Shown in pieces: positions 22,780-35,169 of a stretch of DNA of 64,000 bases; position 1 is the first letter of the stretch; each line of letters starts with the position of its first letter. Source of the DNA: Hetaerina americana. Lineage: Eukaryota > Arthropoda > Insecta > Odonata > Calopterygidae. The translations under genes and the position numbers were made by a program. The stretch is from positions 101,662,954 to 101,726,953 of the forward strand of contig JAKTNV010000003.1 of assembly GCA_022747635.1 (NCBI GenBank). The letters run 5' to 3'. Below the pieces are notes generated by a model. The model was not told the DNA's origin, searched no databases, and worked only from the letters and a program-made list of their open reading frames with translations.

Positions 22780-25600
22780 CACGAAAGTTTAACGGATGTG
22801 AAAAATAATTCAAACGAAGGAGCGAGCTGTCATTGGCCAACAAAAATTCCCTCCGCCAAGGAAGGTGGTCTAACCACCGAAAATATGATGTGTGTGTTAT
22901 GATATTTCTGTATATTATTATTATATTTACCCACACACACGAATATATATCCCTGGTACCGTTGTCGAAGTACGAGGAAATCAAGGTCGTAAATATATAA
23001 TGCAGTTCTGTGGGGTGGCAATGAGGAAGTAAGTCTTGAAGGTGACGGGAAAGGAGGCTGCGAATGACGCACGGAGCTACCTGTTTTTCATACAAATTAT
23101 AAAATATGTCCTGAATACCAAAAATAACGAACCGTTTTCGTTTGTCCAATATCTTTCTCTTCCTCTGTCTCTTTTCGAATCGATCATCGTAGAGACGGTT
23201 ACTCCTATAGAAAACCTAACATAAAAATAATGCTGAGGGGTTAAAAGATGACTTTGGAGTTGTTAGCTATTTGCAATAATAAAATTGATTAATTTTTTTA
23301 GTCGAGTTGAATAATATCAAAATTATGTAATTTCAACTACATTTTATCTTTTCGCGATTCTAGCCACTGTATCGTAATATTATATGTTCATGAGATATGA
23401 TATATGAGATCGTAAATTTAAACAATAAAAAAAGAAATTTTTTTATGATAAAATGAGTTATTTGCCTAGTGCTTTCTATAAAAAATGTTTTACGTGCCAT
23501 GATACATGTACATACACACTTTCCAATTCTCATACGTCCATTGGCGATGCGATACGGTGGGAAGATCATAGAGCTAAGGTGGTTAGGAAGTGGAAGAAGG
23601 AAGGGCGAAAAGAAGAAACAAGTCTACAAGCAGAGAAAAATGATTAAAAAATTATTCTCCTAGACTCATGACTCATCCCCACCCTCTTTTAGGGTCAGAG
23701 CTTCTCTTAATATCTTTATTTAATTAAAATATATTAGTGAGAATTGATTTCCTTGGTCATTCCTTAATCGACAGCGAAAACTGTGATCCATATAAGTATT
23801 ACTGTTTTTACAAGATATAATCATTTCAAAAATATGCGATTGATTTTTACTTAAATTGAATTTGATGTGATCTATCCGTGCGTTGCTAAGACTTCTGCCA
23901 TGCATACCTCCGTTTAAATAAATCCCAGTGAAACGCTTCGTGCGATATTCCTTCGATGAGTAATGACGTTATTCACTGTACCGAAAATAAAGTTGTAAAC
24001 TCTAAAATTACAAATATCAACGGGAATATTTATGTTTTAATATTAGTTCATTGGTATGGAGAGCACTGATGATAGATTAACACCTGGTGTATGTTGTAAT
24101 TTTGCCTATCTTTGTCAGTAGAGTAATGGTTCTCCTATTTCACCTGCCGCTGAAGTATTGACCATTCACTCAAAATTCTTGTACAATGAAGTTCTTTGAC
24201 ATCTTCAATGAAATACATGGTTTATTTAATGCATAAGCGGTGAGTCGAGTATCGAGCCTCGCATGTCTCATTCCTGAAAGATAAGGTAAAAAAAAAGATA
24301 AGGTTTTTTTAAAATAATCTTTTTTTTTCTTGTTGATTAATGGTTGTAAATGGGATGGGGATTCACTTGTTTTGTTAAAGAGATTTGTGTTTTGAAGTCT
24401 GGTTTTATGTATTATCTTTTACGATTATTTGTGACTTGTGTGCCACCTGACAATGCCTATCAGCACATGTGTATTTTTAATAATAAAATAAAATTCTCTA
24501 ATTTCTTATTACATTCAGATTCTGAAAATTCTCGGAAACATCAATGCAATATAATTGAAAAGATATTATTTAGCCCTACTCAGTAATTTTAAATTACGTT
24601 AATACTAGCGCTGATCGCTTTTAAAATAAAGTTTAGTCGCTAAAAATAATATTAAATGTTGAATATATTTTTAAACGTGAGTGGCAGAGATTAAGAACTG
24701 TCGTGAAAAATGTTAATGTTGGATTGAAAATATTGGAATTAACAGCTGTTTGATAATGTGCGTATATTTTTACGCTTTTTTACTTTTAAATAAATATTTT
24801 GAAATAATATCTTTGTAAATATTACATGGGATCAGCTAGTTGGAAGTAAATGCGTTAAACAATTGGATTCTATAATTTCTTAAAATCACCAAAAATACTG
24901 CGGGCTGAAGTAATCATTTGCTATTGCAGCTTTCTCGAAAGAAATGATTGACCAAAAAAATCGTTCGTTTTTTGCATGTTACTCTTAGTTCCTGATGCCG
25001 AATTCTAGTACGAACAATGAATAATTTCACGACAGAATCTTCATTTTCTCAATGATTGGGTAGCGTGGTAAACTTAAATGGAAGACAATCGATTTGTTAG
25101 AACTCTCTCTTCTCCACATTTTAGCTCAACTCTAAAACTAATGCAAATTTCTATATAAGTTTATTCACTATATTCAGTTTCACTATGCTAATGCCCCTTT
25201 CAAATGCCAAGAACTTAGATTATTTTTGCTGAGTGGAAATAAGTATGGAATACAAGGCAAAGTGCTCGGTACAATTATTTACAAAGAGATACATAATTTT
25301 CTATGGATATGTTTCCTCCGTTAATTATAGCTCTATTCTCACTACTCACTTTCCTCCGTATGTAAGGATTTGTACTTAAGTATTATTGTAATCGATTGAA
25401 TAATCAAATCAATTTATAATGCATTTCAATAGGTGTAACATATATACAATACATGTCTGTATGCAAAAATATATGCAATCAATTCAATATGCTATATTTG
25501 CGATAGCATTACTCTGCTCCAGGAACCTATGGTTACTATTTGATAATATCTCTTCCTCTGGCATTCTTTTGACCAATTTAGGTGGGTTTAACAACTGAAT
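22780..25600. other. AT-rich spacer, nothing recognised
   Basis: Nearly 3 kb of AT-rich DNA. Short open frames show no recognisable domain. Confidence 0.6.
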
Positions 25601-25601
25601 A

Positions 25602-26934
25602 CTACCTTGATCAAAAATTTCCCGGAATTTATTCAGAAAATTAAAAATACAAGTTTATTCATCTAAATCTATATTGTCCCCTTCAAAGTAATCCCCATCG
25701 ACTGCAACACACTTATGCCAGCGCTTGATCCAATCCTCGAAACATTTTTTATATTCGGTTTTCGGTATGTCCATCAGTGCTTCCTGCGATTTTTCCATTA
25801 CTTCCTCTCGGCTGCTAAAACGCGTTCCCCGTAATGGTTTTTTAACTCGATTGAACAGAAAGAAGTCACAGGGAGCCAAATCAGGTGAATTCGGTGGCTG
25901 TTGGATGGTATTTGTTGCATTTTTCGTCAAAAAATTACGAATAATGATAGCACTGTGCGACGGTGCGTTATCATGGTGCAAAATCCACGAGTTTTCTGCC
26001 CACATTTCTGGTCTCTTTCGGCGAATTGCTTCACGCAAACGTCTCATAACGCCCAAATAATACTCTTTGTTTACTGTCTGGCCTTCTGGCAAAAATTCAT
26101 GATGCACTACACCGTTGTAATCCATGAAAACCGTCAGCATTGCCTTCTTTTTTGACTGAAAACGACGTGGTTTTTTTGGTCTCGGCTCATTTGGTGAACG
26201 CCATTCACTTGCCTGATGTCTGGATTGCGTGTCGTACTCATAAACCCACGTCTCGTCTCCAGTAATGATCCTTTTGATGAATGTGGGATCGGATTCAGCC
26301 TCGCAAATCATGTCTTTTGCGACGTCAACACGGTCTCCTTTTTGCATGAAATTGAGGTCCTTTGGCACCAACTTTGCTGCTACACGACGGAAACCCAAAT
26401 CATTAACCACAATGTCTTGGGCGGATCCATAGGCAATGTTCAAGTCCTCCGCTATTTCTCTGATGGTTAATTTGCGGTTATTGACCAACATTTCTTTTAC
26501 TTTATCAATTTTTTCACCGACTTTCGATGTCGATGGTCTGCCACTGCGTTCATCATCTTCGATTGACTCACGACCACTTCTGAACCGCTCGTGCCACTGG
26601 TAAACGACCGTTTTTTTTAGAGAATCGTTGCCGAAACACTTTTCCAACATTTCCAACGTCCGTGCGCCACTAAATTCGTTTTTTACGCAAAATTTAATAC
26701 AAGTTCGTTGTTGCAAATTTAAATCCATTTCTGAAATTGTAAAAAATCGCCAACACACACAGAGATAGATGTACTCTTGGCTACGTAACTTTTGCAAATG
26801 TCAAGTTATGACACTAAGATTTAAAGGGAATATCAACAACAGATGTACCAATTTAACAAAAAAAAACAGAACTCAAATCGGAACGATGGGAGCGCCACAC
26901 GGTGGTTATTCCGGGAACTTTTTGATCAAGGTAG
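25602..26934 (-). mobile_element. complete mariner element, 1,333 bp
   Basis: Terminal inverted repeats of 27 bp lie at 25602-25628 and 26908-26934, starting CTACCTTGATCAAAAA and differing at one base. TA flanks both ends (25600-25601 and 26935-26936). The length is typical of full-size mariners, and the single gene inside is intact on the minus strand. Near-identical ends plus an open gene suggest a recent insertion that could still be mobile. Confidence 0.95.
25655..26728 (-). CDS. mariner transposase, intact, D,D34D
   Basis: This enzyme would cut and paste its own element at TA sites by a DDE/D nuclease mechanism. The chosen start (ATG 26728) gives 357 residues beginning MDLNLQQRTC; an upstream in-frame extension of 23 codons lies outside the usual mariner start. 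Residues 1-110 hold two helix-turn-helix regions (VVYQWHERFR near 41-50; TIREIAEDLN near 88-97). The linker motif reads LVPKDLNFMQK (120-130). Catalytic residues are D158 in TGDET, D253 in HHDNAPSH and D288 in SPDLAPCD, with 34 residues between the last two. The tail is DGDYFEG. No stop or frameshift interrupts it. It is probably expressed only if transcription reads into the element. Confidence 0.95.
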   Translation of the reverse strand: MDLNLQQRTCIKFCVKNEFSGARTLEMLEKCFGNDSLKKTVVYQWHERFRSGRESIEDDERSGRPSTSKVGEKIDKVKEMLVNNRKLTIREIAEDLNIAYGSAQDIVVNDLGFRRVAAKLVPKDLNFMQKGDRVDVAKDMICEAESDPTFIKRIITGDETWVYEYDTQSRHQASEWRSPNEPRPKKPRRFQSKKKAMLTVFMDYNGVVHHEFLPEGQTVNKEYYLGVMRRLREAIRRKRPEMWAENSWILHHDNAPSHSAIIIRNFLTKNATNTIQQPPNSPDLAPCDFFLFNRVKKPLRGTRFSSREEVMEKSQEALMDIPKTEYKKCFEDWIKRWHKCVAVDGDYFEGDNIDLDE

Positions 26935-26939
26935 TATAC

Positions 26940-27585
26940 GAGTTCATTTGGTAAAAAAATTTTCACTCTAGCTGAAAAACTGATCTACTTTGCAAAGTGA
27001 AAAGAGAGCACAAGATATCTTCGGGACTAGAACAAATATTTCCTTATTCCGAGAAAAAACAGTGATCATTTAATTTGAGGAGAAAAAAAAATTCAGTGAC
27101 TACCAAAATGTTGTATAATTACCTAATTTCATCCTAGTCTTTTTCATATGGTATAATTATTTATTTTATCCTTCATTTTGCGTTTTTTGCTTTGCATTTA
27201 GTTTATGAAAGCTGCAGAAAGTTAGATAATCATCCTTTTTTCCTGTATTTGTTAATTTATAATTCCTCAAAATGTTTTTAATAACCTCTATAAGACTCTT
27301 GAAGTTGACGTAGCTCGTATACAACATGCTCTTATCGGCTGAATTCCCACAGCCCAAACTCACGTAAGCTATCACGTATGAAACAATGCTAACTTCTCTA
27401 AGATTGAGGATTCTTTGTGGACCGTTCTTTCAGCACACTCCCGGTGCAAGTTACCATTGTATTTTTGTCATAAATAGCTGCAGTTTGGCTCCGACTTAGT
27501 ATTCTAATCCTTCCACCTCGACGCTCCATTTCAACCTTCAGATCTTCTCCGGCCAATTTTCCAAACTCTGCGTCCCAGCCTCCCA
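26940..27585. other. AT-rich spacer, nothing recognised
   Basis: AT-rich, no supported feature. Confidence 0.5.
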
Positions 27586-27589
27586 AGGC

Positions 27590-28100
27590 GGATGGGGTAC
27601 GTCCACCAAAATTTGTCTGCTCTATTGAATCCGCGATCGTTAATATTACATTCTCCGGAGATCAAAAATTCAGTCTCCATCTCTTATTGTCCGTGGGATT
27701 CCGTCGCACATGAGGCTCGAGAAGGAGGAAGCCACCGGGGCATAACCCGCACGGAGCGGCTACTCTGACGTCAAAGATGGCCCAATGAGGGGGGGAAGGG
27801 GGGGTTCATCCCGAATGGCTCGAGTCCGGGAAAAATTTTTCAGGTTCCAGTTTGGACACATCGACCTCCAGAATGAACCCCCCCACCTCTCATTTTCGTT
27901 CCCTCACGCTCCTCCCTGCCCTCTCCCCGACACCCTTTCGCCCCTCTCCTCGTCCGACTCCCATCCCTCCCATCGTCTCCGCGTCTCGTGCTTTTGAGTC
28001 GCCCCAACTCCCCCCCACCTCCAAGAGACCCTTTCTCCCCCATCCCTCACCTCCTCCTTCCTCTCACTTCAAAGGCGAGAGACCCAGCGTCTCTCTTCCA
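27590..28100. other. GC/CpG-rich island 8, promoter-like
   Basis: A GC-rich block with a compact motif cluster at 27766-27786 (listed separately), then a C-rich tract from about 27875 to 28060. Open frames are Pro/Ser-rich. The cluster makes this the best promoter candidate among the islands, but no gene start was recognised on either side. Confidence 0.45.
27766..27786 (+). promoter_or_regulatory. CRE / YY1-like / CCAAT cluster
   Basis: TGACGTCA (palindromic CRE, 27766-27773) runs straight into AAGATGGC (YY1/PHO-type, 27774-27781) and then CCAAT (27782-27786) with no gap. These motifs are common in CpG-island promoters. Function here is inferred from the motifs alone. Confidence 0.4.
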
Positions 28101-28104
28101 ATGC

Positions 28105-28970
28105 TCTTTTTTCGCAATCTCTATCTTACATAGTAAGAATTTTCCGCAGATATGCAGACGGCCTTAATTTCGATTGATTACGCTCATGGATTTAATGACA
28201 CCATTCGAAAGCGATGGGGAATATTTCGTGTCGGAGCTGAAAGGAAATATATTTGGCAATTACTATGGCGTTATCTCATTGAAGCTCATAAATTATACTG
28301 TGTTGAATATCTTGCATGATATCTCCCCAAGAAATGTTGTAATGATATTCTGTCGTAATGGCCACCTGCAGTTACAAAAAAACAATTAAATATGAAAAGG
28401 AGTACACAAAATTGGATCATAATATAATTTTCGTATAAAAAATCAAAACCGTGGCTATAACACAGAGATTATAACTTGGAGAACTTTCTAGAAAAAAATA
28501 CTGCTTAAGTTCAGTGCTTCGATCGCCTGGAAACATAGAAATGGGCGACTCCCATCGATGGTATGATATAGGAACGCTGGTGTATGCTCAACTGCCAAGT
28601 CAGCTGGGTAATTAAACCAGAGATTTGATGCACTTTCTTCTTCAGCGGGAGAAAACCTTGAAAAGCGTTTGAACTCCACTGTATTAGTGAATTGGTCAAT
28701 GATTTATAATGCTCACGTCTGGAAATATATAATGAAAAATGATATTCCTATCATTTGGGCCCCAGATTGGAAAAAAATTGAAAAAATACGGAATCAAGGC
28801 ACCTACGAAAGGCGAAATTCCAAGGAAGGTTTCCCGACGCAGGTTTTTCATGCTTTAATCTGAGAGGGAAGTCCCTTGACAGTCTATGGTTCGACGATGT
28901 GTTAAACTTGTTCAACAAAGTTGTCCATTGTAAGTCTACGCATGTTGGCGAGGAAGTAAGCAGTCATCAC
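28105..28970. other. AT-rich spacer, nothing recognised
   Basis: AT-rich, short open frames only. Confidence 0.5.
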
Positions 28971-28974
28971 GAGT

Positions 28975-30290
28975 TTTCAATTCGAGGACTGGTTTGCATC
29001 AGCTCTCCAAACTATCCTTTTACTGCCAGGCTCTGCATTCCCTTATACGTCCTTGCACATACTTTCTCCAGTAAGGGCTTCTCGCCGTTCATCCTCGGCC
29101 TTTCCTCTGCAATTTTTCCCTCTCTCTTTCCTACAATTATGACTCTCGGTAAGCTATCACGCCTCTGGATGTGTCCAATTAGTTCTCCACGAATCCTTAC
29201 AATAAATAATACGGACCCTAAATTGGTCCTCTTCCTCTCGTTAGTGTTCTCCACAGGATTCTTACTCTCTTCACCCACCCTTCGTAGCACGTAGTTCTTT
29301 GTTATCCTGTCTGTCCATTGAAATTTTCATCATTCTTCGGTCGCACCACATTCCATCACCCCAATCTTTTTTTTTCTGTCTCTTCTATCGTCCACGTCTT
29401 TCACCCGTAGCAATAAACATACCTTTATAATAATTTTAATGCATTTCTACCTTATGTCTAAGTCATTCCTATTTGCCGTTAGTAGTTCTTTTTTCTGATA
29501 AAAATCTCCCTTCGCCATTCCTTTTATTCTAACTACATCCCTTTTGCTCAATCCACTGCTTTCAATCTTTGCTGGCTAGAGAGCAAAACTTAAACACTTG
29601 TTCAAGCATGTTTATCTCTAGCCTTACTGGAATGCGAACAGGAGTTTCACTAAATAACTTTTCAGTTTCCACATAAAATAACTGATTTATTTTCAACTAG
29701 TTTCGCTACACTGTAGCATCTTCAGGAACGTACCGGGACGGAAACTGCAAAGTTATTTAGTGAAACTCCTGTTCGCAATGGATTTCCACAAAGTCTCGGC
29801 CTCAACCATCAATCACATTACTGGAATGCTATTTTCCCTAATACAACTGTAGGTATTAACTTATTTTTAAAATCACTTTCTTTACGCTGTACTTATCCTC
29901 GTCAAGTCTTGCTTCTTCTCTCCAAGTCGTCCACAATAACTACGATTTGTTGTCTGCAAATTGTAGAATACATAATTTTTCTCTTTACATCTGTGCACCA
30001 TCTCTATTATCTTTTCCTTTATCTCAATAATTTACCCCTGACTGTTCAATAAAATAACATGAGTGATAATGAGCCAGCCTGCCTATTCATTTCTTCATTT
30101 TTAACTCCTTCTCTGCTTTGACTTCATCTAATGACGAAATTCTCATATATTTAAAGCACATTCACGAATATCCTATCGTAGTTAAATCCAATTGATTTTA
30201 TGGTTCTCAGCATAATATTAAACTTCGCTAAAATTTTCTCCAAATCAAAGAGTGTAGTACAGGTCGGATGATCTTTTGCATCTTCCCAAG
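28975..30290 (-). pseudogene. non-LTR retrotransposon RT pseudogene, split by a foldback
   Basis: Read on the minus strand from about 30290 downward with many stops: a KF..MLRTIKSIGFNYDR segment; an LQFADN block that resembles the catalytic FADD box of reverse transcriptases, followed by IVVIVDDLE in another frame; a KKLLTANRND segment; FQWTDRITKNYVLRRVGEE; and a tail GELIGHIQRRDSLPRVI then LLEKVCARTYKGMQSLA. The order matches the end of RTE/CR1-type proteins. The foldback at 29634-29776 interrupts it. The copy is dead and old. Confidence 0.6.
29634..29776. repeat. foldback with central hammerhead-like core
   Basis: Arms of 37 bp at 29634-29670 and 29740-29776 are reverse complements with one mismatch (GCGAACAGGAGTTTCACTAA...). 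Between them, on the minus strand, lies CTGAAGA (29719-29725), one base, a perfect 5-bp stem GCTAC/GTAGC with a 3-nt loop, then GAAAC, TAG, TT, GAA. Upstream TTC can pair with the final GAA. This fits the secondary structure of a minimal hammerhead ribozyme, allowing for the free seventh core base. It sits inside a non-LTR pseudogene. Confidence 0.7.
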
Positions 30291-30294
30291 CAAG

Positions 30295-32340
30295 ATAAGT
30301 CTTAGAGCTATAATCTTTTCTCAAGTTAAAATTATTACTCCCTTCAATACTCTGCCGCTTTATTATCCGTTTTTCACTGGACTATTCCTGTAATAGTCTT
30401 CGATGTATGGGTCATTAGACTAATTGTCCGCATAAAATGGTCCAAGTACCACATTAAAGAGGAGGTTCGGCACATAGTGACAAAGTAAATATGGTCTACA
30501 TATCTACAGAGTCTAAATATATGCAGAGAGATCTAAAGAATCGCTTCATATTCCTCGACCATTAAACACAGAGAGGAAAACGTAAATGAAATAATATTAA
30601 TTTCTCTTGAATAGACTCATTCCACTATAAGGCCCTGACCCTCCCAGACACACGTCTAAGCGGAATATTGTGTGCACACTCGTATATGATGATATAGATG
30701 CACCAAGTCGCAAAAAAGAAGAATAAGTTGGTGGAAACTTGATTTTTGGCATCGAATTGTACATTATCCTTTACGCAGTTTATCTGAAACGCGGTAATAT
30801 TCAGTTTCTTTCGAAATAAACGAATGCGTACTTTCCAAAATTTTAATAATTCACTGGAGTAAAATTAAAGAGTATCTTATTTTATTCGAATTATACCTTA
30901 TAATCAACTCCTCAGGCTCTCAGAGGCCGGGTACAATCTTAGCTAATTACTATACAGGCATTTGTGTTTCAGAATGGATGATGTGTACTCACAGCATACT
31001 GAGATATCAGTTTAGCGGTCTAATAAGGGTATTTTAAGGATTAGGTTCGACTTAATACACAATTTCATATTTGCTAAAATATGATTGTGTAGCAATTATG
31101 TCCCTGATTCTCCGAATGCGTGCTACTCTCCAAGTATTGTGCGAGTGATGATTTATCCATTTAGTAAGTTTGGCGTTTTGTTTGTTCTTGATGGCCATGT
31201 AATGTGGATATCATTGCTGCGTAAATGAACCATGCTAGCATTAAACTGGTAATCGTTTCTTTTTCGATTGAATAAACGCTCTTGAGCAAAGTTACAAGAG
31301 AATGTCGCCAGCAGATATTTTGGATCTGATTGGTCCCAAGGCGCGTAGACGTACGTATAAAGGATCCCGGTGAATGCGAATCAAATCTGACCCCTTTCTT
31401 GGCGAGTACTCGTCAATCTGGCGTGATATGAAAAACGTTTGAGTACCGGTGCTCTTAACGACTGCCATCTGTTGGTTTGGATTCTCCAATCGGGTGCTAA
31501 TGCATAAATGTCAAGCCACCATGCTAATAGCTTTCCCAAGGTCCATTTTACGGTCCTAAAATGTAGATGAAACAAACCGTCTCTAAATTTGAGTGCTAGA
31601 AATGGCTTTTCCGCATATCTTATTTAATTAACACGCTGTGTAACATCAATATATCGATTATCTTGATGGTCTTGTTTTTCATCCACTCGCGAAGTTATTT
31701 AAAAAAATATATTATTTTCATGGGATGGATTTTCATATTCGTATTTGAGTGTTTTTGATGTACTTTTGTACCTGGGTGACATGAAAACAAGTTTTTCTTT
31801 GCTGGTTTATCAGCGTTTCACTTGGATTTGTGGAATAACGGCCTAACGTTGCAGCATTTGGGCTCAGTCAAAGATAGGAATACTTGGTAAGTTAACTTGT
31901 GGGTGAATTCTCACTGTAGCATAAAAATAAGATTTAGTTTAGAGTTTAGTTAGAGTTTTTATTTTGCACAAAAATAATATTAGGGGGCTATTATACGCAA
32001 TGTTATTTTTGCCATCTACTGAACTTTTATCGATGCTTTATTTTTTCACCTAATGTTTATCCTCGTGTTTTAGTTAATTGTTGTTTTTAACTTTGATCCC
32101 CATTTTTTGAGAATAAGATTGTCTACCAAATCCTGGGCTTGACTTTGTCAAATTGTCCCATTGATAAAAATAATCGTTCATTTAACACAAACTGATTAAA
32201 GTCTTATAACATGTATGCATGAAGGGTAACATATTTCTTGCCACAGAAAGAATTGTGTAAGCAAACTATAAAGGGTTGAAAATGGCTTTTTGCGTTTGAG
32301 AAATGGGTTCATGGAGTATGAAAATAGCTATTTAGTTGTA
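30295..32340. other. AT-rich spacer, nothing recognised
   Basis: AT-rich; no supported gene or repeat. Confidence 0.55.
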
Positions 32341-32349
32341 CACACACAC

Positions 32350-32388
<39 letters not shown>
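32341..32388. repeat. (CA)n-(TA)n compound microsatellite
   Basis: A CA run (32341-32352) continues into a TA run to about 32388. Confidence 0.95.
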
Positions 32389-32389
<1 letters not shown>

Positions 32390-34480
32390 GAAAAATTCCT
32401 ACAAAACGGCCCATTATCTTTAACGTCTCACTTCTTGAACCTGTGGAACTTCCAACAGCCGCTTGCCCCAAACCAAATTTATGCTGTCGAAGAAACAGTC
32501 CGATGCTTTCTCGATTCCTCACTCCAACTTTGGTGACGTAATATATGGACAGACCCTACAAGCGATTTTTTAGATTGCGTGAAATTAAATTTAACCAATG
32601 GTCTTTTCTTAAAAAATTGTTTTGTTGTTTTCCATTTTTTCCTGAGTTTACATGTAGCATTTAGGGATGTAGTGAAGAATATGTGATAGTTACTGATCCT
32701 TGCATTCTGCTGTGGAAAAAAATATGCTGAATTAGCAATACATCGTTGCACAAACGCTGGACTTGACGTTACCAGTCGCTCCCGTGATTACTGATGGGTG
32801 TCTCTTGGAACAGGTTACGGGATTATGTATAAGTTTACCGAAGGCATTAATCAAACAGAGGTCCGAAATTGCGCCAGCATGTTGCGCAAGACATTTTGGT
32901 AAGCGTCCGTTAAATGAGCCGAGGAGAAAAGATTACGCGTTCCGCGACATCTCACGTGGGGATGGCCCTCCTTGTAAACTCCGCAGCAGACTAGAAGCTT
33001 CGCTGGAGGATGTCACTGATCGATATTTTTGCTGAGGGAGCATGTGGAACCGCTTTCGTCTCTCACTCGGCAAATCCCAACTAATGCATCTGCTGCTCTC
33101 TTCCGCATTCCTTTAACGAAACTCATAGAGTGATTTTTCAAACGGTTCCCCACATCCCGATCGATTTCCGATATTCAGGATCGGTATTTCTGGATCAGAT
33201 AGGAAAGAAATAAATCCTAGCTTTATTCATTGAAAAATTTTACCATTGGATATAACAGTATTTTATCGGTTTTTGGTACAAATTCGTTACGCAAATCAGC
33301 TATATTATGGTTTTAATTGCTGGTATATAAATCTAAAGGTTTGCATGTATATATTTTAAATAATTGCATTACTGATAGCACATTCAGGCAATTGCAAAAA
33401 AAGCATTTTCATCGTCTTAGCTTGTCTAGTTACCAAAATCATAGGTCCTCTTTTTACTTGCTCAAAGTATTTCCATAGAATTGAAACGATATTCAATATT
33501 TTTAGAGATTTAGTTGATTTTATTTTAACCCAGATTTAATCCGCTTTATATGATCTCTGATGAATATTCTTTCATCAATTATATTTCAATTTGGCACGCA
33601 TGGAATATCGCTATATTCCAAAACGATAACTACTACTGCGTCATGTTTCAGTTGTATGGGGACAATAAATTAACCTCGGTTTGAAAAAATGTCCTAAAAG
33701 GGAGAAGGGGTGGAAAGAGTCTCAGTTCGTATTTAACTACCGCAGTTTCAGTTCGAACTGGCCGTAGCATTGAATAACACTGCTCCATTCTTTCTTGGAG
33801 TTTATTCTAAGTGGTAGGTCTTTCTCGGTGTCAGTAAGGCGGTCGAGCAGAACATTCCCTCTCATATATTTTTTTCCTGACAAGGAACTGCGTGCTTGTC
33901 TCCTTGCATTAATTTTCGCCACCCTTGCCAAATTAGGCGGCTTTGAATGTAAAAGACTGTTCATGATCGTCGCAAAAGGTCTTTCATCTTATCGTAAACG
34001 GCAGAAGGGGAACGCTCCGCTGTTGTTCGTGGAGAGTGAAGTCATAACTCGAGTGGGCGTTAGCGACTGCACTTTGGGAAGACCCTCCGACGGCCCCGGA
34101 GGCCGTGGAGCACGGAACAGGGTTCGCAAAGAATCGCTGCATCACAACGTAGCGCGAAAGAAAGTCCCTAGTTGGGATTGGACCGGCCAGGTAACGAGTG
34201 GTATATTGAATTATAACCCCAGCTCGGAATTCAGGCGAGAAATTTCTGACTTCTCCCTGCGCACTCGTCAAACTTATCAGCCGAGAGTAGATTTGAGAGA
34301 ATAACGATACATGAACGGATATTAGCTTTAATGAAATAGGCTTATTTTTCTCTTTGGGATAAATCTAATTAAGATAATAATATCAACGTGCTATACCATA
34401 AATATGAATCATTTTGTTGTGAGATGAAATTTGAACTTGTTTTTTCATCGGAGAAATAATATGAAAATTAAAATAGATCT
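32390..34480. other. Spacer with one long unassigned open frame
   Basis: Mostly AT-rich, but 33.9-34.3 kb is more balanced in base composition and stays open on the + strand for about 169 codons to a stop at 34304. The frame has no ATG near its start and no motif I recognise, so it is not called as a gene. Confidence 0.4.
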
Positions 34481-34489
34481 ATGTGGCAT

Positions 34490-35165
34490 TTTCAAATGAG
34501 GCGAGCGTTTTAGCAGGAGTTCCACAAGGCAGTGTTCTAGGGCCATTACTCTTAGTAATTTACGTAAACGATCTACCAAACAATTTACATGCCCAAATAA
34601 GACTCTTTGCTGGGCGCGATGTATAGAATTGTAAAAAAAGGCGGAGCGTCGGAAGATTAATGGAAAGAGATAGAAACGCCTAACTTTAAGGGAAAAAACG
34701 ACCTCAGTTTCAAAATAAAAATAAGAACGCAAAATAAAACAGTTTCTGGCGTCACCTAGGAACGCAAAAAACAAATAAGAAAAAATACTCTTTTTCAAAT
34801 AGTATGAGTAGTAGTTTTAATACTATTGTTGATTGGAACCAGCTGCCTGGAGGTTTGTTTGAGCCCTTTACATCCAATTTTAGGATTTTTAAGGATAAAT
34901 GTAAAGCGGCCACTGGGTGATACACTTCATTGTAGTTATTAAAATACTGTTTGTATGTGATGTGGACGGCATTTTGTCGGTGATGTGGAAGTTCGTTTGC
35001 ATGTGATGTGGAATTGTCATTGTGTGTAATAATATTTTGTCTCCCATCTGTTTTTCTAGTGCGTGTATGTATGTAATTTTCGTTGTAAGAGTGATCATTG
35101 ATCAAACTTGACCATTGCCACCAGGACAATTACCTAATTGCAACATAATTCTTAAATAAATAAAT
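34490..35165 (+). pseudogene. non-LTR retrotransposon fragment (RT block B/C plus tail)
   Basis: At 34500-34620 the + strand reads ASVLAGVPQGSVLGPLLLVI then YVNDLP and AQIRLFAG. This is the GVPQGSVLGPLLF.IY.NDLP region of jockey/CR1-type reverse transcriptase, with FADD altered to FAG. After a deleted and shifted stretch, 34810-34920 reads TIVDWNQLPGGLF..FTSNFRIFKDKC, the usual C-terminal WN.LP...FK block. The 3' side ends in an ATAAATAAATAAA tail near 35150-35168. It is 5'-truncated, internally deleted and inactive. Confidence 0.75.
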
Positions 35166-35169
35166 AAAA

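Noticed and set aside
22670..23149. 159-codon minus-strand frame with Ile-Tyr repeats
   Set aside because: Translation of a (TA)n microsatellite.
33795..34304. 169-codon open frame on the + strand
   Set aside because: No ATG at its start, no recognisable domain or signal, and mixed composition. It is possibly chance, so not called as a gene.
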